A model generated the notes under the pieces. The model did not search any database and had not been told where the DNA came from. It was given only the letters and a program-made list of their open reading frames with translations. Positions 19,404-25,720 of a DNA stretch of 64,000 nt are shown here, one piece after another; position 1 is the first letter of the stretch, and each line of letters begins with the position of its first letter. The position numbers and the translations under genes were made by a program. Source of the stretch: Actinomycetospora succinea (GTDB lineage Bacteria; Actinomycetota; Actinomycetes; Mycobacteriales; Pseudonocardiaceae); assembly GCF_004363095.1 (NCBI RefSeq), contig NZ_SNYO01000002.1, positions 620,001-684,000 of the forward strand, in the 5' to 3' direction.

Positions 19404-20413
19404 GGCACCACGCGCGACACCAGCGCCGTCCCGCCGAAGGACGGGATCCACGCCGAGTGCTTGCCGGCCCCGCCGGCCACGGCGATGTGCAGGTTCTCCG
19501 GGTCGTCGCTGACCGTGTACGCGTCCCCGTCGGGCTCGACGCCCCACTCGACGAACTGCCGCCTGTTGCCCTCCGAGACGTGCGCGACCGGGATGCGCGC
19601 GTGCTCCCAGAGGTGCGCGCGGATCGACGCGGGCGTCCACCCGTCGCGGGCCAGCGTCGCGGCGTGCTCGGGCCCGAGCAGCAGCAGGTGCGGCCCGCGG
19701 ACGTAGACGTTGTTCGAGCCCGGCTGCGCCATCGTCCCGGCGACGGTCAGGAGGATCTCCGCGCCGGTGGTGCTGCCGTGGTCGTTGACGTTGTGCGGCG
19801 GTTCGGCGGCCATGACGGACACGACGCTGTCGCCCGCCGCGAACCCCCGCTGCACCGCCAGCGGGTCCCACGGCGTCTCGTCGGACTCGGCGAAGCAGAA
19901 CGTGTACTTGGCCGGCGAGCCCTGCGTGGAGCGGTCGAGCACGCCCGGTCGCGCGCCGCCGACGTGCAGCAGGACGAGCGAGAGCGCCCGCCCGATCACG
20001 GCGTTGGCCCGCGCGCCCTGGCCGAGGCAGTTGCCGCCGCCGTTGAGCCCGAGCGCTGCGCGCACCGGGCCCGAGACCATCACCATCGGCGCGCACGGGT
20101 GCGTCGTCGCGAGCGATCCGTGCAGGTTGTAGGCCTCGTCCTGCACCGCGCCGACCGCCGCGAGCACCACCGGCAGGTCCGCCGGCCGGCACCCCGCCAT
20201 CACCGCGTTCGCCGCGATCGAGCGCAGCGTCGGCGTGACCCCGCGCGGCGGGAGCGGGCCGAGCTCGACCGCCGGTGCCCCCGCCAGCATCGCCGCCACC
20301 CGCTCCTCGGTCGGCGGGATCGTCGGCAGCCCGTCGCCCCAGCCACGCTCCTCGCACGCGGCCATCCACGCCCAGGCGTCGTCGACGTCCGGTAGGTCCA
20401 GCACGTCGCTCAC
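19400..20413 (-). CDS. UGSC-operon partner protein A
   Basis: 337 residues, paralogue of the 18483 gene and of the C-terminal domain of the fused selenoprotein. Recognisable blocks: GDGLPTIPPTEERVAAML near residue 26, ANAVMAGCRPADLPVVLAAV near 70 (the fused protein has NGVMAGCRPQDLPVLLAIV), MVSGPVRAALG near 112, RANAVIGRALSLVL near 135, and a C-terminal IRAHLWEHARIPVAHV. The conserved Cys in MAGC is a candidate redox or substrate-binding residue. GTG 20413 overlaps the stop of the small selenoprotein gene by 4 bases, so the pair is translationally coupled, supporting complex formation. Reaction unknown. Confidence 0.78.
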   Translation of the reverse strand: MSDVLDLPDVDDAWAWMAACEERGWGDGLPTIPPTEERVAAMLAGAPAVELGPLPPRGVTPTLRSIAANAVMAGCRPADLPVVLAAVGAVQDEAYNLHGSLATTHPCAPMVMVSGPVRAALGLNGGGNCLGQGARANAVIGRALSLVLLHVGGARPGVLDRSTQGSPAKYTFCFAESDETPWDPLAVQRGFAAGDSVVSVMAAEPPHNVNDHGSTTGAEILLTVAGTMAQPGSNNVYVRGPHLLLLGPEHAATLARDGWTPASIRAHLWEHARIPVAHVSEGNRRQFVEWGVEPDGDAYTVSDDPENLHIAVAGGAGKHSAWIPSFGGTALVSRVVP

Positions 20414-20940
20414 GACAGTTCCCCCATCCCGCGCAGCTCCGCGACCACCCCGGCGTACGCCGCCTCCTCGCGCCCGGCGAACTCCTCCGGCGACAGCCCG
20501 CCGATGGGGTGGTCGACGACGACGAGCCGGGGTTCGGCGCGGCGTGCCTTGGCCTGCGCCTGCACGAGCGGCAGGAACGACGAGGTGACGACGAGGATCG
20601 AGCGCATGCCGCGGCGCTCGAGCTCGAGCGAGTCGTGGAGACTCCACGACGAGCACGAGCCTCAATCACCGATCGCGACGACGGCGAGGCGGTACTGCGC
20701 GGCGAGGTGGTCGAGCAGCTCCGGGTCCGCGCCGACGGCCGCGCTCGGCTTCGCCTCCAGCCCGTTCGGCCCGATCCCGTGGTCGTCGGCGAGGCGCCGC
20801 CCGACGGCCTCGAGGAGGTCGTGGGCGCCGGGCTTGGAGTTGGAGAGGCCGCAGAGGGCGCCCGCCCGGCTCCCCTCGGAGACGGCCACGGCCACCGTCT
20901 CCGACGACGCGATCCCGGACGTCGGGTCGACGATGTGCAT
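20410..20940 (-). CDS. UGSC-family selenoprotein (in-frame UGA at 20664-20662 read as Sec)
   Basis: 176 residues if the UGA codon 93 is read through as selenocysteine (U). Up to it: MHIVDPTSG..., LCGLSNSKPGAHDLLEAV, then VVAIGD-U-GSC-SSWSLHD, and the same frame continues without interruption as LELERRGMRSILVVTSSF to MGELS. Both halves are coding-like, neither is a complete domain alone, and U-G-S-C is the defining motif of the UGSC family (seleno)proteins. A hairpin starts right behind the UGA (20622-20661). ATG 20940 shares a base with the stop of the flavoprotein gene and has GAGGAG upstream. The Sec reading needs selA/B/C/D elsewhere in the genome. Function of the family is unknown; UxxC suggests redox chemistry. 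Confidence 0.85.
20622..20661 (-). promoter_or_regulatory. Predicted bacterial SECIS hairpin, small UGSC gene
   Basis: Directly after the UGA the mRNA can pair GCUCG with CGAGC (outer 5 bp), a symmetric 5x5 internal loop, then GUCGUGGA with UCCACGAC (8 bp) around the apical loop GUC. The loop starts with G and lies 20 bases after the UGA, inside the 16-37 base window of bacterial SECIS elements. Confidence 0.65.
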
Positions 20941-21767
20941 CAGGACTCCTCGAGACGGGCGACGACGGCGAGCCCGGCGCGCAGCCCGTCCGCGGCGGCC
21001 GTGAGCAGGGTCCGGTCGGCGCCGGTGACGTCGCCGGCGGACCACACCGCGGCGTCGGCGGGCAGCCCGTCGAGCAGCTCGCTCCGCGGGTCGGCGTGGG
21101 TGTAGACGAAGACGCCCGACGCGTCGAGCACCTCACCGTCGGCGAGCCGGACCGCGCCGAGCGTCCCGTCGCCCTCGAGCGCGGTCACCGTGCCGGTCCG
21201 CACCTCCACGGCCTCGGCGAGGCGACGCGTCGAGGAGGCGGACCACCCCGGCGCCGCACCGACCAGCGTGACCCTCTTCGCGATCCCGGCGAGCTCGAGC
21301 GCCTCGCGCGCGGTCCACTCGTCGTCGCCGACGACCACGACCTCGCGCCCGGCGTGGAGCGGCCCGTCGCACGTCGCGCAGTGCGAGAGCCCGCGGCCCT
21401 CCCAGGCGTCGGCGCCGGGGACGTCGAGACGTCCCGGCCGCCGGCCGGTGGCGACGACGACCGCGCGCGTCGTGACCGGGCCCTCGGCGGCCTCGACGGT
21501 CAGCGGGTCGGCGCGCAGGCCCGTGACCTCGCCGTACGCGATCTCGACGCCGCGGTCCATGACGTCGGTGAGCAGCGCGCCCATGAGGTCGGGACCGGTG
21601 GTCGGCGGCCCGGGCCAGTCGGCGAGCGCGCCGAGGTTGATCAGCTGCCCGCCGGGCGCGAGCGCGTCGTGGGCGACGACGCGCAGGTCGCGCTCGGCGC
21701 AGGCCCGAGCCGCGGTCAGGCCGGCGATGCCGGCCCCCACGACCACGACGTCCCAGTCGGTGCTCAT
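20940..21767 (-). CDS. Thioredoxin reductase-like flavoprotein of the UGSC operon
   Basis: 275 residues. FAD-binding GAGIAGLTAARACAER near residue 10, the redox-active CATCDGPL near 130 as in thioredoxin reductases (CATCDG), ATGRRPG, and a C-terminal FAD motif VWSAGDVTGADRTLL. It is about 35 residues shorter than normal TrxB, and the NADPH motif GGGDSA is replaced by VGDDEWTAREALELA, so the electron donor may differ. The disulfide CxxC is intact. Located between the two selenoprotein genes, with its stop sharing a base with the start of the small one, it is the obvious candidate to reduce their UGSC centres; this is inference. Confidence 0.85.
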   Translation of the reverse strand: MSTDWDVVVVGAGIAGLTAARACAERDLRVVAHDALAPGGQLINLGALADWPGPPTTGPDLMGALLTDVMDRGVEIAYGEVTGLRADPLTVEAAEGPVTTRAVVVATGRRPGRLDVPGADAWEGRGLSHCATCDGPLHAGREVVVVGDDEWTAREALELAGIAKRVTLVGAAPGWSASSTRRLAEAVEVRTGTVTALEGDGTLGAVRLADGEVLDASGVFVYTHADPRSELLDGLPADAAVWSAGDVTGADRTLLTAAADGLRAGLAVVARLEES

Positions 21768-21789
21768 GGTCGAGCTCCGCTGCGCTGCG
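21768..21789 (-). repeat. 22-bp start-abutting repeat, copy 2
   Basis: Plus-strand GGTCGAGCTCCGCTGCGCTG, continuing CG; 20 of 22 bases equal copy 1 at 3923. On the minus strand it ends at the ATG of the flavoprotein gene, giving GGAG seven bases before the start. Confidence 0.7.
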
Positions 21790-21795
21790 TCTCCG

Positions 21796-23505
21796 TCACT
21801 CCGAGCCCTCCTCGATCCGCCGGCTCACCGGCACACCCTGCACGTGGTTCTGCACGAAGCCGCGGGACTGGTTGCGGCTCGCGTTGCCCGCCAGCACGAT
21901 CCCGATGTCCTCCGCCCGCGGCACCATCGGGACGAGCCGGTCGGGGTCGGCGCCCGCGTAGCGCTCGTCGAGCTCGCCGGCCGCCACCGAGGCGTCGAGG
22001 TCGAAGCTCGTCGACCCGACGTTCCAGGCGCAGGCCTGGAGCTGGCGCACCGGCACCCGCATGTGCTCGGCGAGGTGGCTCCGCAGCGCGTCCTTGTCGA
22101 CACCGAAGCCCGCGAGCGCCGTCGCCACCGCCGGCCCGAGGACGAGCAGCGGGTGGAACGCGCCGAACTCCAGCCCCGTGTAGGCCCAGGGTCCGATCGC
22201 GTTGCCGAAGATCGTCGTCAGCGCCTCGAGGTGGTCGGCGGCCGTCTCGCCGCCGGAGTAGATCGGTGCGCTCACGGCGACGACGCTCTGCACGGTGACG
22301 ACGCTGTCGCCGTCGTCGAAGCCCCGGTCGACGCGGAACGACGGCCAGCCCAGCGACCGCACGGCGGCGTCGTCCTCGGCCAGCGCGACGTGCCACGTCG
22401 AGGCGATCGCGCCCTGGTCGGTCTGCCCGGGCAGGATGCGCAGGCCCGCGATGTTGCGCAGGTACAGGCGCAGGAAGCGCCCGACGGCGGTGTTCGCGCG
22501 CCGCCCGACCCGCAGCGCACCGGTGCCGCTGTGGAAGCCGAGTCGCTCCACGACCGGCCCGGACAGGACGACCAGGGGCTCCCACCCCGGCGTCGATCCC
22601 GCGTCCTGGACGCGGAACACCGGGTCGGCGACGCACTCCACGATCGCCAGCAGCACCGGGAGGTCCTGCGGCCGGCAGCCGGCCATGACGCCGTTGACCG
22701 CGACGCTGCGCACCGTCGCCTGCCGCAGCTCAGGCGCGAGCACGCCGAGGACCTCGTCGGGGTCGCGGCGGGTGTGGTCGAGGAACGCCGCGACCCGCTC
22801 CGGCGTGGGCGGCACGATCGGCAGGCCGTCGGTCCAGCCGCGGGCGTCGAACAGGTCGTGCACCGCGTCCAGGTCACCGCGGGCGACGATCTCGGTGGGG
22901 CCGTGGTCGTCCTGCTCCGGCTCCTCCGGCACCACCGTCGCCGAGCCCGCCACCAGCGCGTCCACCACCGCCGGCGCCACCTGCTCGCGCATCTTCTGCC
23001 GGAACACCTCGGTGGGGTCGGTGAGGATGACGCCGGGGTAGCTGACGATCGGGACGTGCCCGACGCCGAGCGACTTCCCGACGGCCCGCCCCATGCCCTC
23101 GAACCCCGCGCCGCCGATCGCGACCGCCGGGACCCCGGCGCGCTCGGCGGTGGCCGCTGCCCGCATCACGGCAGGCATGCAGGAGCCTCAAGCACCGACC
23201 GCGGCGACCACGAGGTCGACGCGGTGGGCGCGCAGCAGCTCCGGCAGGGCCTCGAGGACGCGGCGCTCCTCGGCGGCCGACGCGTGGAAGTTGCCGAACT
23301 CCTCCCACCCGACGAACCCGACGTCGCCGTGCCGCTCGCGCGCCACCTCGGAGATCACGACGAACATCTCCGGGCCGCGGAAGAGCTCGTCCCAGAGGTA
23401 GGCCACCCGCCGGCCCGCCAGCGACGACGGACGCTCGTGCTCGGCGACGTCGCCGACCTCGCGGGGGCCCAGCGGGCCCAGGACCTCGTAGTGCGGCTCG
23501 CTCAC
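21796..23505 (-). CDS. UGSC selenoprotein fused to partner domain (in-frame UGA at 23190-23188)
   Basis: 569 residues with Sec at position 106. The N-terminal part (VSEPHYEVLGPLG ... LVVAAVGA) runs to the UGA; translation continues in frame as U-GSC-MPAVMRAAATAERAG, GGAGFEGMG, SYPGVILTDPTEVF to about residue 210. A short acidic linker leads to a C-terminal domain (about 240-560) homologous to the proteins at 18483 and 19400. The UGSC motif sits at the same place relative to the following ER-x-G-V/M segment as in the 20410 gene. GTG 23505 has AGGGAG upstream and starts 8 bp after the transporter stop. Conventional calling would give a fragment beginning at the ATG four codons after UGA. Function unknown; a Sec-dependent redox enzyme is inferred. 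Confidence 0.85.
23153..23176 (-). promoter_or_regulatory. Predicted bacterial SECIS hairpin, fused UGSC gene
   Basis: Starting 11 bases after the UGA: GCCUGCC pairs with GGCA-(GC bulge)-GGC around an 8-base loop GUGAUGCG whose first base is G. The loop begins 19 bases after UGA, nearly the same as in the small gene. The stem is weaker than there. Confidence 0.45.
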
Positions 23506-23513
23506 GGGGCTCC

Positions 23514-24830
23514 CTACTCGTCCGCGGTGATGACGCGACCGGCGCGGTCGCGCAGGAACAGGGCGGCGACGGTGACGATCGCGGCGCCGACGACGGCGAT
23601 GCCGACCGCGATCCCGTAGCCGGCGCTCGTGGCGACCACGCCGCCGATGATCGTCCCGATGCCCGACAGGCCCCGGCCGATGTTGTAGGCGGCGGCCGAG
23701 CCCAGCGAGCGGATGCGGGTCGGGAACAGCTCGCCGAACCACACCCCGAAGATGCCGAAGTAGCCGAGGAACAGGCTGGACGCCAGGTAGAGCCAGACGA
23801 AGTTGTTCAGCCCCGTCCCGCCGAGCGCGAGCACCAGCATCACCGCGAACGTGACGGTCTGGAGCGCGGCGAACGTGACGAACACGCGCCGGCGTCCCCA
23901 GCGGTCGGACATCCAGCCGGCGAGGATGAAGCCGACGAACGAGATCGCCGAGGCGACGTAGAGCACGAGGCTCGCGGTGCCCGCGTCGAAGCCGAGGTCG
24001 GACTTGAGCATCGAGGGCATCCACGCCGTCGCCGTGTAGGGCACCCACTGCGCACCGAACGCGACGACCAGGCCGACGAGCACGATCGGCAGCGAGTCCC
24101 GCGCGACGAGCTGCCGCCACGGCGAGCGCGACGCCTTCTCCGCCGTCGTGCCGGTGAGCAGGCCCGCGGCCTTGCGCCGCTGCAGCTCCTCCCACTGGCG
24201 CGACTCGCGGCACCCGAAGCGGATCCAGATGCAGGCGAGCGCGGGCAGGACGCCGATGAGGAAGGCGAGCCGCCAGTTGTCCGAGACGAGCTGGGCGACG
24301 AGCACGGCGAGCGCGTAGGCGGGCCACAGCGACGCCTGCACGACGCCGCCGCCGAGCCCGCGGCGCTTCGGTGCCCAGGCCTCGTTGAGCCAGGCGAAGC
24401 CGACGGCCCACTCGCCGCCGGTGCCGATGCCGGTGAGGATCCGCAGCACGAGGAACACCGCGAAGTTCGGCGCGAAGAAGACCAGACCGGTGGCGATCGA
24501 GTAGATGAGGATCGACCAGATCAGCGTGCGCCGGCGCCCGTACCGGTCACCGAGCCAGCCGAAGAGCACGCCGCCGATCGCCGAGCCGACCAGCTGGCCC
24601 GCCACGGCGACGCCGAAGAGGCCGGCCGAGACGTCGAAGTCGGCCATGATCGCCGCCGCGAGCAGCGTCGGGAGCATGAAGTCGAAGTACTCCATGCCCC
24701 AGCCCAGGCACGCCGCGCCGAGGATGCGGCGCCGCTCGCCGGGGGTGTACTCCGGCGGCTCCGTCCCGGCCGGCGCGGCGGTCCGCGTCGTGCCCGCGCC
24801 GGTGTCCGGGCGGTCCTGCTCGGCGGTCAT
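23514..24830 (-). CDS. MFS transporter, metabolite:H+ symporter type
   Basis: 438 residues, 12 predicted transmembrane helices. MFS signatures: GWLGDRYGRRRTL in loop 2-3, RILTGIGTGGEW in helix 4, and GWMSDRWGRRRV in loop 8-9, typical of the sugar/aromatic acid/sialate symporter branch. It probably imports an organic acid. ATG 24830 was preferred over GTG 24848 because GGAGGA lies seven bases before it. First gene of the selenoprotein operon; a GntR operator lies 86 bp upstream. The substrate is likely what the operon and the divergent acyl-CoA genes process; that is inference. Confidence 0.9.
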   Translation of the reverse strand: MTAEQDRPDTGAGTTRTAAPAGTEPPEYTPGERRRILGAACLGWGMEYFDFMLPTLLAAAIMADFDVSAGLFGVAVAGQLVGSAIGGVLFGWLGDRYGRRRTLIWSILIYSIATGLVFFAPNFAVFLVLRILTGIGTGGEWAVGFAWLNEAWAPKRRGLGGGVVQASLWPAYALAVLVAQLVSDNWRLAFLIGVLPALACIWIRFGCRESRQWEELQRRKAAGLLTGTTAEKASRSPWRQLVARDSLPIVLVGLVVAFGAQWVPYTATAWMPSMLKSDLGFDAGTASLVLYVASAISFVGFILAGWMSDRWGRRRVFVTFAALQTVTFAVMLVLALGGTGLNNFVWLYLASSLFLGYFGIFGVWFGELFPTRIRSLGSAAAYNIGRGLSGIGTIIGGVVATSAGYGIAVGIAVVGAAIVTVAALFLRDRAGRVITADE

Positions 24831-24905
24831 GGGTTCCTCCGCGGTCACCGCGCGTCGCTGCGCGCGCCGTTCGTGTGACGGAGGTTAGGTGGGTCACAGC
24901 GACCG

Positions 24906-24931
24906 CGTCCAGAGCGGATTGGATACGATTT
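24906..24931 (-). promoter_or_regulatory. GntR operator copy 1 and -35 region for the transporter/selenoprotein operon
   Basis: Plus strand GGATTGGATACGATTT at 24916-24931; its first 13 bases repeat exactly at 25655. On the minus strand TGGACG (24911-24906) could be the -35, with TAACCT 18 bp further as -10, so the site sits just upstream of the promoter. Confidence 0.65.
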
Positions 24932-24934
24932 TGG

Positions 24935-25609
24935 CTACGCCCTCGGGGGCAGCCCCAGGGCGGCGCTCAGGTCGGCGACGGTGTGGTCGCGGTGCGCGTC
25001 CATCAGCGCGACCACCGCCTCGGTGTCCCCGCGGCGCAGCGCGGTGATCATCTTGCGGTGCTCGCGCACCACCCGGGCGCGGCCGCCGGAGTCGTAGAGG
25101 TGCACCGTCCGGTAGGGCTCGCTGCGCCGCCACAGGCGGTCGATCTCGTCGACGACGAGGTCGAGCCCCGAGAGCCGGAACATCGCGAAGTGGAACGCCT
25201 GGTTGGCGGCGACGATGCCGGCCACGTCGACCTTGTCGACCTGCTCGGTGATCGCCTCGTTGAGCGCCGTGAGCTCGCGGAGCTGGTCGGCGGAGAGCCG
25301 CGGGAAGGCGCGGATGACCTCGGTCTCCAGGGCCCGGCGCATGAGGTAGACCTGCGCGAGCTCGTCGGCGTTGAGCCGCGCCACGGCGTAGCCGACGTGC
25401 GGCTCGTGGCGCAGGACGCCCTCGGCCTCGAGCGTCTTGAGGGCCTCGCGCACCGGGATGCGGCTGACGCCGAGGCGCGCCGCGAGCGTCTCCTGGCGCA
25501 CCTGCTGGCCGGGGACCAGCTCGCGCGAGCGCAGCATCCGGCGGATCTCCGCCACCGCGCGCTGCACGCTCGTCGCCCGTCGCGCGGGCTCCGTCTCCGT
25601 GCTGACCAC
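24935..25609 (-). CDS. GntR/FCD-family transcriptional regulator
   Basis: 224 residues. Winged helix at about 15-80 (RQETLAARLGVSRIPVREALKTLEAEG is the GntR signature region) and an FCD ligand-binding domain with metal-binding His and Asp residues (FHFAMF, EHRKMITALRRGD, HRDHT). FCD regulators usually sense organic acids. GTG 25609 has GGGGAGGTGG upstream. It lies between the two putative operators at 24916 and 25655, which flank it exactly, so autoregulation and control of both the transporter-selenoprotein operon and the divergent acyl-CoA operon are likely. Confidence 0.9.
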   Translation of the reverse strand: MVSTETEPARRATSVQRAVAEIRRMLRSRELVPGQQVRQETLAARLGVSRIPVREALKTLEAEGVLRHEPHVGYAVARLNADELAQVYLMRRALETEVIRAFPRLSADQLRELTALNEAITEQVDKVDVAGIVAANQAFHFAMFRLSGLDLVVDEIDRLWRRSEPYRTVHLYDSGGRARVVREHRKMITALRRGDTEAVVALMDAHRDHTVADLSAALGLPPRA

Positions 25610-25654
25610 CGCTCCACCTCCCCCGCAGGAGCGTAACGGGTGCGCGTCTGCACA

Positions 25655-25713
25655 GGATTGGATACGAAATGATGTTCCATCGGTTGTGCCGTCCCGGTCC
25701 GCCGACCTAGGTT
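25655..25713 (+). promoter_or_regulatory. GntR operator copy 2 and promoter of the acyl-CoA operon
   Basis: GGATTGGATACGAAAT (25655-25670) repeats the 13-base core seen at 24916. Downstream, TTGTGC (25684-25689) and TAGGTT (25708-25713) are spaced 18 bp. The GTG start at 25721 is 7 bases after the -10, so the transcript is probably leaderless. Confidence 0.6.
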
Positions 25714-25720
25714 CGGGCTC

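Noticed and set aside
20407-20607. 65-residue frame starting at ATG 20607 as an independent gene
   Set aside because: It is the C-terminal part of the UGSC selenoprotein; no ribosome binding site at that ATG and the upstream sequence continues in frame through the UGA.
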